From Venturia oleaginea (taxonomy: Eukaryota > Ascomycota > Dothideomycetes > Venturiales > Venturiaceae), in contig JABMLP010000014.1 in NCBI GenBank assembly GCA_013176395.1, forward strand, positions 248,001-312,000: a stretch of DNA of 64,000 nt. The letters are read 5' to 3'. This document shows positions 34,099-46,113 of this stretch, piece after piece; the first letter of the stretch is position 1, and the number at the start of each line of letters is the position of its first letter. Both the position numbers and the translations under genes were made by a program. Below the pieces are notes generated by a model. The model had not been told where the DNA came from, searched no databases, and saw only the letters and a program-made list of their open reading frames with translations.

Positions 34099-34363
34099 AT
34101 GAATAGTAAGTAGGAATGAATCGGTCAATGTTCTCAAACTAACGCAACATACCTAAGCTCAAGGCCGGGCCGATACCTCACACGAGGCTGAAGACCAAGA
34201 CACCCAAGCATCTCAACAAGCCCCAGATCGGTCTGTCGAAGCCCCGAGTGGCTCAGAGGAACAGGGAGATGCGATTCGTAGTCTTCACAGACAACACTAC
34301 GCAGATGGAGGATCTCGTCTGTTCAACGAACTCTTAGGTCCTTCTCTTCCATCACCAGCCTAG
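34099..34363 (+). CDS. Small acidic hypothetical protein, two exons
   Basis: A 7-nt first exon (34099-34105) joined across a GTAAGT...AAG intron to 34164-34363 gives 68 residues: MNSRADTSHEAEDQDTQASQ..., then HRQHYADGGSRLFNELLG and the end SLPSPA. The C-terminal part is repeated in inverted orientation just downstream on the minus strand (HYADGGS...PCLESPAWTLL). No family recognised. It could be the remaining piece of a duplicated gene. Confidence 0.4.
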
Positions 34364-34479
34364 AATCTCTTTCAAGAAGAAGAAGTAATCCTATTCTCTT
34401 AAGAGAGTCCAGGCTGGTGATTCTAAACAAGGACCCTGGAGTGCGTTCAACAGACAAGACCCGCCATCTGCGTAGTGTT
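34298..34479. repeat. Imperfect inverted duplication, ~85-bp arms
   Basis: Arm 1 (34298-34380, plus) and arm 2 (34394-34479, minus) share AACACTACGCAGATGG at the outside and ATCACCAGCCT near the centre, about 80% identical by eye, with a ~13-bp spacer. Both arms encode related peptides (HYADGGS...), so a coding segment was copied in inverted orientation. Confidence 0.75.
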
Positions 34480-34728
34480 TTATTGTGCAAGAACCGGGAT
34501 AATACATGCGATGCGCGCGGTCGTTGAATTCCTCGAAAGTCCGCGTGCAGAACCAAAGGCTTCGCGTGTAGTGGTGTGGATTGTCGCCTTGCAAGAAGAT
34601 CGCGAAAATCTAAAATCACTTTGTGTGCCAACCCTTTTGGCCCATTTTTGGCCCGCTTTTGGAGACTCTCAGCCCTAAGTTTTTGTTAGTTTGTAAATCC
34701 ATCAATTTTTCTTTTGACCCATTCTAAA

Positions 34729-34830
34729 GGTTGTATAGTGTAGTGGTGAGCACATTCGGTTTTTGAAACGGATTACTAAATCCATAGTCATACTATACCG
34801 ATAACCCAGGTTCGAACCCTGGTACGACCT
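34729..34830 (+). tRNA. tRNA-Gln(TTG) with intron
   Basis: Acceptor GGTTGTA pairs with TACGACC (one T-G wobble); D arm GTGT/GCAC; anticodon stem TCGGT/ACCGA is perfect once a 29-nt intron (34767-34795) after position 37 is removed. The anticodon TTG is at 34763-34765; T arm CCAGG-TTCGAAC-CCTGG; discriminator T at 34830. Confidence 0.93.
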
Positions 34831-35448
34831 TCGTATATTTACTTCCGCCCCTTTGATTGCGGAGCAGCTATTATCGTTTTAGAGGTGCCTTTCTTTTATT
34901 TATTTTTTTGGCTCGAGCTGGGTGCGACCAAGTTTTCGCGGGGTTTTCAACCCAAGAGGATTCTGTCCAACACGTCGTGCATGACCGCGACTCTTTGCTC
35001 AAGCTTTTTATTGTTTTATTCCGTCCAGCGACAAACGAGGTATTATTCAGCTGGTTCCCAAGACTAGTTGTTCAAGTCGAGAGCCAGACTGAGCTGAATT
35101 TGGCGTACGCCTGAGAAACATTAACGTGATGGAACAACGTGCATCTTTTTCCATATATTTTATAAGTGAGTCAAAGAGACTTGAAGGGGAAAAAGGTACC
35201 TGGGACATGTGTAGAGGCAGGAATTAGCGTCAGTTGTGATGGCGGTGCGCAAATTGCCGCGCATGATGAGAAATACGCAGCGGGATGAAATTGCGATAGT
35301 TGTTCGCAGCGGTTGAGAAGAGCGACAACAATGACAAAAGGACTTGGGTCTGGAAATTCAGGACATCAAGTAAGAAATATGATTTAATATACCAGAACTC
35401 CGGCGCTTTGAGACATGATAAAGACCAGTACAGGGTAAAGTAAGAAAC
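34831..35448. other. Spacer between tRNA-Gln and rnh203
   Basis: T-rich tracts (34888-34908) may terminate Pol III. No gene seen. Confidence 0.5.
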
Positions 35449-36066
35449 TCATGCTGACTCTGTAGGTTTTGCGACATGCTCGTTTTCCGCGGCTGTTGAA
35501 TGCATCTGAGATATTCATGAGTTGACCGCAAGTACGAACATCAAGGAGACTACAACTTACAGCTTCAGAGAAGAAGACCCATTCTCCTAGTCCCTTCGAG
35601 TAAGCGTCGTCGGATGGCGGTATTGCTTCATGGCCCCAAACCATTACTTCATCAAAGCTGGCTAATTGCTCGACTTCCCTCGTTTCGACGAATGCATCTT
35701 CTTCTTCATCCGCCTCGTCACCTTCGGTGGTCTCGTTCGGAAGAACATGATTGGTGGTTCTCAACACAGCTCCTGATCAACGTTAGATACAGGCCGTCAA
35801 ACAGACAAAATCCTACCTCTGTAACCTTCTGGTAACTTGATCGATTTGCCCTCCAATTTTCTTCCACGGAAGTACGCTGATGATGAGCCATCTGCAAAAT
35901 TAGAGACGTTGAAATGCATGGTTAAGGGCCACTATTTACCTTCTGGCGTTTCCGGCTTCCAATATCTCTCTGAGGCATTTACAGGTCCGTCATGGTTGAT
36001 TTTACAAGGTAGCAGGTTGGGCGTACACTGCTGAAGTTCGGTCTTGGACTTTCGAATGGCGAGCAT
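35449..36066 (-). CDS. rnh203: Ribonuclease H2 subunit C
   Basis: Exons 35940-36066, 35817-35891, 35561-35772 and 35449-35505; 471 nt, 156 residues. N-terminus MLAIRKSKTELQQCTPNLLP with LLPCKINHDGPVNASERYW, then AYFRGRKLEGKSIKLPEGYR, GAVLRTTNHVLPN, and the acidic linker before FDEVMVWGHEAIP; the last exon completes the helix (FFSEA-MHSTAAENEH). These are the marks of the fungal Rnh203/RNASEH2C family, a small non-catalytic subunit that with Rnh202 scaffolds the catalytic Rnh201. The trimer removes ribonucleotides from genomic DNA and RNA-DNA hybrids in the nucleus. Confidence 0.9.
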
Positions 36067-36599
36067 TTTTTTTTGGTTGCTCCGTGTTCGTTGGTTAAAT
36101 AAAAGCCAGTTCGACGCGTAGCATATCGCGTCGGCACGGACCCTTGCCGGATCGGATCTCTTCCACTCAAGTTCTTAACATGATAGATTCACTTGCTATC
36201 ACTTCTTATCGGATCTGCGCCGTACTACATGCGTCTTGCTGGATGAATGAGATTCTTATCGCTGTCATCTCAGTTGCACCCTCGAGCTCCAGGCAGTGCA
36301 ACTCTAGAAAACGGAGCACGTCCAAGAAGAGCAGAAGCCCCCGTCCCTGCTTTTCGGACTGGAAAGTGATTGAGTCCTTGGCTGCTGCTGCTGCTGCTGC
36401 TACGTTCCCAGCTGCCAAGCTAGCAAAGTAGTCATTCGATGCACTTATACAAGGAAGCCGGTATGACTTTACTCAACAGGATGCTTAAGTACTCGTACTC
36501 GTGTCTGTAGAAGCAAACAGGCAACGATGAGGTCCATCGAGTAATAGCTTACATGGCTGTGGCAACTAAGATATACTTGTAATTACCCGAGAGTGATCT
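36067..36599. other. Intergenic spacer
   Basis: Promoter side of rnh203. A (CTG)n-like run at 36382-36402. No gene recognised. Confidence 0.5.
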
Positions 36600-36960
36600 C
36601 AGCGAAGCAAGGGCCTAATCATGTTGGCCCTCGGGGTTCCGGGTACCCTTGGCGCCCCCAGAGGCCTAGTAGTTCCTTATTCTAGCTCGCTTTTCGTGAG
36701 GTAGGTAGTCGTTTATACTATCCTAGTAGAACGCGGCGGATAGCGTTGGCCGTAGGGCGGCCCTCGTACGGTACGAGCTTTAAATACGTAGGAAAAAATC
36801 TCGAAAGGTTCTTACTATTCCGTCCTAGGTAGGAAGTTTCCAGTGGCGCTAGCCGTATACCGCGTTATCTTGGACGGGCGCCGTGATATTCTATATAAGT
36901 CGGGTAATAGAGTTAACGAGGTCCTATACTCGTTACTCGCTAGTGCTTAAGCGCTAGAAG
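36600..36960. repeat. RIP-like, CpA/TpG-depleted repeat remnant
   Basis: In 36661-36960 I count about 39 TpA but only about 6 TpG and 1 CpA, while CpG stays frequent. Such CpA-to-TpA conversion is the hallmark of repeat-induced point mutation in ascomycetes. The underlying element is not identifiable. Confidence 0.65.
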
Positions 36961-37423
36961 GCGGTATCCGCCCAGAATTCCATTCCATTCAAATCTCCAT
37001 AGCCACCAGCACCTACAAAACATAGTTGTTGAAATTTGAGACCAATCTATCGCTCACCTTGGAGAAAGAATGCTATTACCTGTCGTGTACTCGGAATCAC
37101 AATGCAGGCGATGTTTGTGTGGCAGTGCTGCCTTGCCGCCAATCTATCCCTTGGACGAACAGATGGTGTCATATAACGCTCATGTAACGCCCTTGGACAA
37201 TCTCACAGGAAAATTCTCCTTGTCGATTGCACCGTGTAACTCCCTTGATTATCGTTACTTGGAGCCCTCAAGTTCCATGTCTGTGCTGAGTCGTGGAACC
37301 TGTACCACACTCTGCCCACGCAAAGCTTTCACGGGATACAAGCTCGAGCGAGCTAAGCCAATACGCTGCCATCCATTCTCGATGCTTACGTTGGGATCTC
37401 AATAGCAAAACACATCCCGAATG
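36961..37423. other. Spacer before HET relic
   Basis: Frame 37070-37405 has no recognisable domain and may be part of the decayed HET gene. Confidence 0.4.
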
Positions 37424-37930
37424 ATGGATGCTGGCTTTTTGAACATGAGCTTGGCTGGCTGCAACGGTTTCCGTCACTGGCAGGCACTTATTCACAGGTA
37501 TAGTAGATTGAAGTTTTCGAAGCCAGAGGACAGACTTGTGGCGCTTTCCGGCGTGGTACAAACGATCCGAGAACGAACGGGTGGTGAATGCTTCGCTGGC
37601 CACTGGCGATCCTCATTCTTGTATTCTTTGTTCTGGCAAGTCGCCCGGCCGCTGCGCAAGTATGACGAATCATTCTCAACGCTTCGATCCTTTTGTAGCA
37701 CCGAGCTGGTCTTGGGCCTCCCTTAAAGACCCAACATACTATGTGAGTGGCCTGATACCACTCATGGCAGGGGATGAAGAGGTCGGACCCTAGAAGCCCG
37801 GTGGTGAATTTCACGATACGATTTGCAGCATAGAGGCCGTGACGGTGGCACCGGCCAGAGGGGCGACAGGATCAACAGTTGGAAGACTTGAGGGCGGAAT
37901 GCTTACTCTTCGATCACCATTTATTGGAAA
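37424..37930 (+). pseudogene. HET-domain gene relic (C-terminal half)
   Basis: Pieces in three frames follow the order of HET (heterokaryon incompatibility) proteins after the HET core: IHRYSRLKFSKPEDRLVALS, GGECFAGHWRSSFLYSLFW, then VAPSWSWASLKD in another frame, then SIEAVTVAP...GGMLTLRS. The HET core itself (LSHCWG, WIDSLCIDQ) is not found upstream. At least two frameshifts make it non-functional. Such genes govern recognition and cell death between incompatible hyphae. Confidence 0.7.
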
Positions 37931-39348
37931 ACGAAAGTATGCAGACGCTGCACGGAAACTGGAACTGGGACATGGAACCACCTCCGTCAGATGCTGGAAT
38001 TTTTCTTACCCCAATATTCGTCAGCCGCACGACGCAGTCGAATATTTACTGCGCCTATTAGCTGCTTGTCTCGATTCCCGTCGAAGATGGTGGGGCCGCT
38101 TACACCCGTGAAGGGACTTTTGGGTCGCTCTCTTCGAATCCTCTGGATCTAGATTGGATTGGATTGCAAAGCTGTGACGACCGCGGTGGCTTAGTGCAAG
38201 CGAAGGAGTCTGCAACGTCAACGTTCACAATTATCTGACAGTTGGACGTTTCAACTATGGATATTGCAGGATCGTTGGTAATCGTCACATATTTCCGTCC
38301 CAAGTTGACAGATTCCGAGAATTCTGATTCTGTAGAATGGTAGAATGCAGATGAGTGTTTGATGAAACTGGACTGGACTCGGATATTTGGGCGAGGGGTG
38401 CAGAATTGTGCAAGTTCAAGAGTCTTCTTTGTCGACCTTGATCGTCATTTGATTTCGTTTCCGATTCCGTTTCGATCCTGTATTTCTCTTTTTGTTCTAC
38501 GGACTGACTGTACCTCAACGTATAATATTCGTAAGTAATATTATAAACAACCTTTCTTTAGACGGCGATATTCCATCGATTCTCCACTTATTTAATGATA
38601 ACCTTTTCCCATTTGTAGGATCCAACAAAAATAAAACACCGAACTCAACTACGACGTGTTTACAAGTTTATTATAGTCCGAACGGTCAGTCATCATTCTG
38701 CTCCGTTTGCCCCGAGATCTGGCGTTTCCTACAAGCGTATGGCGATTGTGAGCTATTATATTCATAGCAATTGGACTTTGATTCAAGTCTTTTGCACTGC
38801 TGTACTTACTTGGACTTTTCTGATGCATAGCCTACCTGAGAAACTTTGAGAAAAGGGGAGGCGAGGTGAGGAGTCATCTCCGGTCTGACTTGCAAAATCA
38901 GATGTCGCCATCGATCTCTTTTGCGGATCTCGAGATCAATCGAAGGCTGAAGATGGCGATTTGTCATCAAAGCGTGAAAAAAATCACAAGCAATTTGTAA
39001 GGTCCAAAAGTTCTTCTTTTGAATTGAAAAATACGCTGGCGAGCCGAATAGGCTCAAGCTAATCCAATAGGTATAACGAAACGCTGCAGAGGACAAATGA
39101 AAAGTCTCAAAGAGAACATTGTACAGTCAGCCTCATTCCACATCGTCAGTTCATTTGCTCCATCATATCGTCATGTAAAATCCCGCACACGCGCTTTCGG
39201 TGAACATTCGAAACGCCTCCCAATCCTTTGTAAATGCATCATCGTGGAGAATAAGTGAGCTGCTGAAAAGTCTGGGGCGTGGAAATACACAGGATTATCA
39301 AATCAGTACAGTCAAAAAAAAACACAAAAACCTGAGCATCACAACGGA
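37931..39348. other. Intergenic stretch, 1.4 kb
   Basis: AT-rich parts at 38560-38800. No gene or RNA recognised. Confidence 0.5.
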
Positions 39349-42032
39349 TCAAAATCCTCGACCTTGAGGGTAGAACACACCATTCTGAGCTGTGATTATC
39401 TGCTGGATATCTTTCATACCATCAATCTCGAGGTTATGCATGAGTTCTGAATGTTGTTCTTGATTTAGACCAGTGCCAGAGCGGTCAATATCGTAACTCG
39501 GAGGATAGAGGTAATCGCTGTAATTCGGCGACATGTGATTGTTCATCATTTCCATATCTGCAGTACCCAAAGGTTGATCGAAGGGCGAGAGTGCTGGTAT
39601 CGTGAGCGGACTTGCGCCTTGAGTGAGGTTGAAATTGGGGTTCCAGTTGAATTCATTATTGTAGGCCGGGAGTGGGTTGTCGTACTGAGCAGGATTGAAT
39701 TGATCGGATTCGTATGAGAAGTTGGAGACGTTGCCATAAGAATGCGCAGAGGAACGATTGTCCGTTGGTCTACGACCATTTGATGCTGACTCGGGCGATT
39801 CGTAGGCCGAAAGAGGGCCAAGGTTGCCAGGAGTCATTGGTGCTTGCATCGTGGGTGGTGCACCGCCTTGGCTAGAATATGAAGGGTGGCGAACGAACCC
39901 AAATGGAGGTAGCTCTAAGGTTTTTGGTTGTGGTGGTGTAAACTCTTGCTTGATAGGAACGTCTGGGACCAATGGCGCGAATACAGGGCTAGTAGTCTGT
40001 GATCGGCTGCCACCAGGACCTGACTCGGCGGGCGATCCCGCCGCTATTGGAATATCCCCATCCTTATCGTAGATCTTCATGCATGCTCGTATCAGGTTCT
40101 CATACAATTCAATCGCGGAGGCCACACCAGGCCACCGTTCAACGGCCTGTTTGATGCAGTGTAATGCAACATCAAGATGCCCTTTCACTTCCTCTCGCGG
40201 ATGATCCTTTCGAATCTCATAGTATGATAACGTCCATAGAGCGGTGTTGATGGCCATAAAAATGGCTTGCGTGAAGATCCACGTCATGTCAACGCTGCGA
40301 GTCTGAATTTGGGCGCGATGCATGTAGATGTTCGAGATCACAGCAGCATAACATCGCTGAGCTGCAATAGGATTCGGCCTGGGTATCTGTGGAGTCGGAC
40401 GGAACAACATTGCGATCATTGTATTGTAGCGACCGATGAACCTGACGACTTGTTAGTAAAGAGACACTCGAAGGAACAGGAGGTGTATCACGTACCATGC
40501 CTTGTTTAGCCCAGTGCCGACATCTGTCTCTGGGCTGGCATCTCTCCACGCGGTAATCTTCTTTTCCATTTCGTGAAACCATGGGTCTGAGTCGTCCTTT
40601 GGTGTTTCTCTCTTCCTTTGGTAGAGCTTCCTGCGTATTTCAAGCTGGTGTAGTCTCATCTTGTGAAAGTGGATTGATATCCATTTCTTCAGTGAGCCCG
40701 GTGCTCCAGGTCGAACACCTTCTGTGGTGATGAATTGATCGTCCACGGTCTCATACCATTGTACGTCGACATGGTCTTGTAAGGTAGCAAAGCAGCTCGA
40801 TCGGCCGAGACTATGGGCTAAAGCATAGTCCATGTTGATGACACTCCAAAAGACACGCCTCCTCATGTCAATCTCCAGGGCATTTGGCGCTTTGCCATTG
40901 ACGGGCGCGCCTAAGCTCTTCTCTTCACACAGACCGAGTGCCTGTGCAAGCCGCACCGCCAGCCCAATAACATAGTATACTGCCGTCCGTGTAGGTGTAA
41001 GAAGAGAGTAGGCGCCGATGAGCATGAAACATTGAATAGTCTTCACGTTCATTGGTTTTACAGCAGCTTCCAGATACTTCAGCGCGGCGAGGTAATAGCT
41101 ATCGGCAAGACCTGCGTACTGAGTGTCCATCCGTTGCAAGCTGACTGCGATGACCAGTCGGATGGCGAAATTCTGGAAGGCGTCTGTCGAGCCGTTGTAC
41201 ACGTCCTCGACATCTTGTGCCAGTGTTGGTTCGTGGAAGAATGGGTACATGGCCATGACTGGGAACGTTTGGTCAGCTCTGAGGCAGTATTGGGCAGGAG
41301 CTCAAAACACTCTTACCTTTACAATTGAACAGATCCACCAACGAATTTGTCAAATCTCTGGCCGGCAGCTCGGTCGCTGCGACATCACTTATCAATGGGT
41401 ACACCATCGACGTCGGTTTGTCCAGATCTTCTTCGGCTCTTTTCTTTATGCCTACTGCTTTGTTCTGGTCCACGATATCCGTTATGCTTTGCGAATCGGT
41501 AAACTGTTTCGCCAACTGCATTACCAGCCGAGTGATGGCAATACCGCTCGACGGTCCCAGGTATTTTGAATCGTCATGGTCTTGGAGCTGTATGCGCGCA
41601 CCGTGCCGCACAATCTCTTCCGGCTCTGGGTCTCCGTCATCTTTGTCCAATTCCTCGAGCTGCTTCTCGAGATCACGGACTTTGTGCTGGAGATGGACGA
41701 CATAGTTCCGAGGTATCTTTGTACCCTTCGTTTGGTCAAAGTATTCGCAGTGGGAGTTCGTCCGTTCGCATGGCCCACACCTAGGTAGGCCGGGATCGCA
41801 TCGAGTTTTCCTCTATGTCCAAGTTAGCGCCCATAATTCCGCGGACCAGAGACATCAAAAGACATACCGCCCTACAGCGGCAACAAGCTGTCAAAGTATG
41901 CGCGATCCGGGTGGTGCTGCTCGTGGGTTCACTGGCTGTAGGCGCGGAACCTTCTCGTTTGACCTGCATTGGCGGCCTTGTCGAAGTCGAAGAAGTTCCT
42001 CGTGGATGGGGATTCTCGTTCGGGGATGCCAT
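39349..42032 (-). CDS. Zn(II)2Cys6 transcription factor with fungal_trans domain
   Basis: Exons 41868-42032, 41317-41812, 40496-41258 and 39349-40441; 2517 nt, 838 residues. The cluster straddles intron 1: C-x2-C-x6-C-x6-C-x2-C-x6-C (TACCRCRA + RKTRCDPGLPRCGPCERTN). A coiled-coil linker follows (HKVRDLEKQLEELDKDD). The middle homology region is clear: CKVMAMYPFFHEPTL, YLAALKYLEAAVKPMNVKTI, AVYYVIGLAVRLAQALGL, RRRVFWSVINMDY, KAWFIGRYNTMIAMLF. The C-terminal ~250 residues are Pro/Asn/Ser-rich, typical of activation regions. Target genes cannot be read from sequence. It is divergent from a second Zn2Cys6 gene, with a 1.24-kb shared spacer. Confidence 0.92.
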
Positions 42033-43275
42033 GGTGGTAGGAGGGAACGTGGCGACGAAACGGTACGGCTATCTGATCAATTCTCCAGGATATTCGGCAT
42101 GTCAAGGCGGAGCACACTCATGAGGGGGAAGTAGATGATAATTTTTATATACGTAGCGTATGTTCGCCACAAATAGCCACGAGCTCAACGTCGGTTGGCG
42201 GAAGGCGCATAAGGCGGATGCTGGCCGGCTTATAGTAGAATTAGAATAGTGCCGACCAGGTAGATTTACGAATTGGTATTGGTGCTCTTTCAGAATCTCC
42301 AAGTCTGGATGTCCATGTCAAGAGGGAAGTCGGTGGAGCAGGATAACGTGGCAGCCGTTGACGACCAGAATTATATGTAGCACAGATGTCAGGATCTGTC
42401 AATTGGTCGTCTTGGGACGGCGTATATCTGTCAATTGGTCGTCTTAAGACGGCGCGTATCTGTCAATGACTGTGGCCTCATTCTGGGACGTGCAGTGCCT
42501 CGGCGGTAGGGCTGGTGGGCTACTCAGTCACGATCCAGTGGTGCGTCTATCCTCCATCAAAGAAGCGCGCCGTAGGCAGGGATCTGCCTAAGGCTAGAGG
42601 GGTCTGCAGGCCCATGTGGACGGTAGAGTAGTAGGGCTCGGGCCTCCCCTTGGAGAATGCGACTGGCGACTGGCGACTGGCGACGACCAATTCTTTACAC
42701 AGTACAGTACACCGCTCTCGCCGTGGTCGTTTCAACCTTCAGCGAACAAGTCTGGGACGATTCCATAGCGGAAAACGGGTGTGGACATCCTTGCGACAAG
42801 GCTGACGAATCGCACACTCCTCATTCCCGCTGTCCTGACGGTCAAAGTCTCAACGGCTGTGCTGGTCCCTGGCCCTCCAACTTCCGCGCCTCTTTCGATT
42901 GTCCACGGTTGATGTACCACAGCCTGCTTTCACGAGCCGTCTTCTGCGCTACAGCCAAGGTAGGCCGACCTCCTTTGACCCTTTCTTGCTCATCGGCCTT
43001 CTCTGTCTATCTGCCTTCTGATACCGCCGCTTGATCTTTGTGGTTGTCGCCGTGCCACTAAGCCCATCAAAGACCCCCATTTCGTATATCGCTTGCTACA
43101 CCCCACTCTTATTCATGCATTTGTCGCTCCCTTGTTCGAATATGCCCGTGTGTCTGCTGCATCTTCCCATCTCTTGAATCTTTGGACGAGTGCCTGTCAT
43201 CTTGGATTCATTGCAGAGTCGTATCAGACATTCAAATTATTTCCTCAATTTCACACAGGCGCAAACTAATCCACC
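42033..43275. promoter_or_regulatory. Shared 5' region of two divergent Zn2Cys6 genes
   Basis: No gene seen. It holds the 32-bp tandem repeat at 42394-42467 and a small tandem run of GCGACTGG (three copies, 42659-42682). Start sites and binding sites are not determined. Confidence 0.5.
42394..42467. repeat. 32-bp tandem repeat, two copies plus a partial third
   Basis: Unit starts ATCTGTCAATTGGTCGTCTT. Copies at 42394-42425 and 42426-42457, then ATCTGTCAAT. Copy 2 contains the perfect palindrome CGTCTTAAGACG; copy 1 has CGTCTTGGGACG. A possible regulator-binding array, by position only. Confidence 0.8.
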
Positions 43276-45659
43276 ATGCGCACAGAAGACTTCGTTTTCT
43301 CCGGTGCCGAGTTACTTATGCCGCTTGACACTCCCTTGCTCCGGGTGAGCCGACCGGTCGCTGCCTGTCAGAGGTGTCGAACCGCCAAAATCAAGTGCGA
43401 TGGAAAACTGCCAGCGTGTACTGCTTGCGAAAGATCAAATCGGGCGTCCGAGTGTTCCAGCACCAACGACCAATTTGCAAAAGGAAAAGAAAGAAGCTAT
43501 GTTGCCACTCTCGAAGCACGCGTGGAGAGGTTGGAGCGGAAGATAGGAGAAGTTAGGGCGCGACGGAAGTCATCGCTACAAATGCTCGATGCAGTGCTTT
43601 CTCCTCGACGACAATCTATCGACGAAAACGGAAAGCCTACAAATGCACGCGCTGCCAGACGAAAGGAGTTGTCGGATATTGATGAGCTGGTATCCGACTT
43701 CGGCTTTCTGTAGGCGTTTGTCTCAATTGATTCGCAGTTCACGCATCGCTAACATTGCACAGTACCGTTAATGCCACGTCAAGAGACTTCTATGGATTCA
43801 CATCCGCCATTTCATACTCAAGACTGATCCTCGGAGCTGCTACCAAAGAGTCTTTGCCCGTTGGTATGAGTAAGGAATGGCCACCAAGATATTCTGTGCA
43901 ACCGTTGATTCAGCACTATCTGAACACCACGCATCTCATTCTCCCAGTCATCGAGGAGACTAGCTTCTACTCCTCAGTGGACGCTGTTTACAACGTGGAA
44001 TCACAGAAAGCAACTTATCTTGACCATTGGAACGTTCGCTTAGTCCTCGCGATCGCGTCTGCAATGAAGTCTCAACAACGAGAAGATACGTATTATTCAG
44101 ATGCGGTGGGACACATATGTGCTGCCCTAAGTCTAGCAGAGCAGGTTCTTCATCCCGGTTCTGTTTGGAGTATCCAAGCACTCCTCCTTCTCGTCATTTT
44201 CGCGATGCTGGACCCTGCGCACTTCGACAGCTGGACGTTGATAGGAGCTGCGTCGCGCATGATGATTGATCTTGGCATGCACCAGGACCCGTCAAAGTCT
44301 GTGAACATGTCGAGGAACAAACTTGAGCTTCGGAGACGAGTGTTCTGGTGTGTGCACGCACTTGATCGGTAAGTTGTAAGAAAAATAGTCTTTCAGAGAA
44401 CCTTAGACTAAAATCTGCCTAGGTCAACCTCAATCGTCCAAATGCGATCATTCTCCTTCTCGGACGATGCATCAAGTGTTTCACTTCCATTTGCATCGCG
44501 ACCAATGTCTCCAGGCTCGAGTCCACGACAGCCAAGCATGTGGGGCCAGTCGAACGAATCAGCATTGAATCTCTTCAAGTTGAGACAAATGCAGTCCGCG
44601 TGCTACACGCAGCTCTTTCAATCCGGTAGAGAAGCTTGGGCGGATCCTTACTCTTACATCTGGCCCCACTACCAGGGAATGAGTGACTGGTTCAACAAGC
44701 TATCGTCCGGTACGCTACCGGCTATCCGCGACTTCTTTGAGCTTGAACTCCTTTACACCTATGTCTACATTCTCTCGCCAAGTCCGCGATGCCCGAAACC
44801 AAGCGAACACGCGCAAAGATTGATCTTTGAACAGGCAATCTCGTATGCTGACAAAATGAGGTCGATTACCTCTAATCCAACAGAAGCCAAAAACCCGTTG
44901 ACGTTCTACGATGCCATTCGTGTTTATACCACGGGTACACTTTTTTTAAGCGTTCTCTCCAGCAACACAGAAATGCTGCTCCGCCCAAGGTCATCGACGC
45001 CCGTTTCAGGACTCACTGCTTCGAATTCATTGGACGCCGAAGTGGATCCTCTGGCTACACAAGAAGCGACCGCGCCACCTCCAATCCCCTTCCCCGCAGG
45101 AGATACCCCTGGTGGTCTTCCAAAGGACCGGACCACACGTGCCATTGACGCTATCAACAATTTCGTCGAGATCTTATCCTACTTTGGTCTTCGGTTCGGC
45201 GTTGTTGGTGGTATCAACCATCGCGAGAGATTCCAGCGTGACTCGCAACCGATGCTAACGAGACTGTTCCAAAGGCAAGCACAGATCGAGCAAAACTACC
45301 CGAATATCTGGAATGGTGAGCCTGTGACACCTCCGACGCATCTTTCGACATCGCCGGGACCGAGCTTCTACCCTTCGCCGGCTTCCAGCCACTATTCACA
45401 AGCTTCGCCGTTACCAACTTATGGTACTCAGCAACAGCATGGTATGGCATCTCAGAGCATGAATGGATGGAATCATCTTGCAACGACCGGGAATCGCCTC
45501 AACGCTGCTGGAAACTCGAATTATATGACTTCGACGATGCCCGATATGTCTGTTGCTCCGTTGGTGTATAGTCCGATTGTGATGGATAACTTGGGGATTG
45601 GAAATTTTGCTGCTTGGGAGACATTACCAGGTGGTAACTTGAATGCGCGATTTGCTTGA
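43276..45659 (+). CDS. Zn(II)2Cys6 transcription factor with fungal_trans domain
   Basis: Exons 43276-43709, 43763-44368 and 44423-45659; 2277 nt, 758 residues. The cluster at ~31-61 is C-x2-C-x6-C-x6-C-x2-C-x8-C (ACQRCRTAKIKCDGKLPACT). A linker and coiled coil follow (SYVATLEARVERLERKIGEV). The middle homology region has LIQHYLNTTHLILPVIEETS, VRLVLAIASAM, LLLVIFAMLDPAHFDSW, MMIDLGMHQDPS and ELRRRVFWCVHALDRS. The C-terminal 200 residues are Pro/Ser/Gln-rich. It is not a close paralogue of its divergent neighbour by eye. Regulon unknown. Confidence 0.92.
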
Positions 45660-46113
45660 CGGGACGAAAGCATTCTCGGACAGGAGAAAAATGTTAGGAG
45701 ACAGACGGGATGACTTGAATCGTTCCAGCGGGAAATGAGCTACGAATTTTTGGGGCGTTTTTTTTATCATCTCCTCGATGAGTCCTCAGGGAAGGATTAT
45801 AGTACCTTTAATATCCCTATCGTGGTAGTTTGTGGGATGGATTAAACAGTCTTGCATCTCAAGCTTTTGGCAGGTACATGAAACCTTCATTATGTGGTGA
45901 CCAACTTTGCTCTGAGCCTTTGAATGTATTCACTTCGGCTTCAATAAGCATTAAACTCTCAGATTTTCACTACACTGAAACAAGTCTCTTCGTGTTGTTG
46001 TTCCTAATTCCACGACAGCCCAATTGAGGTGGCGGAGGGCCCGGTTAGTGCCTGGACGTTACAACAGCACCTCCACATCAGGATCTTTGGATACTTTGCA
46101 AAGTAACCGCGCC
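45660..46113. other. Spacer before C2H2 gene
   Basis: No gene seen. The following frame is open upstream of its first ATG but only from a TTG, so 46114 is used as start. Confidence 0.5.
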
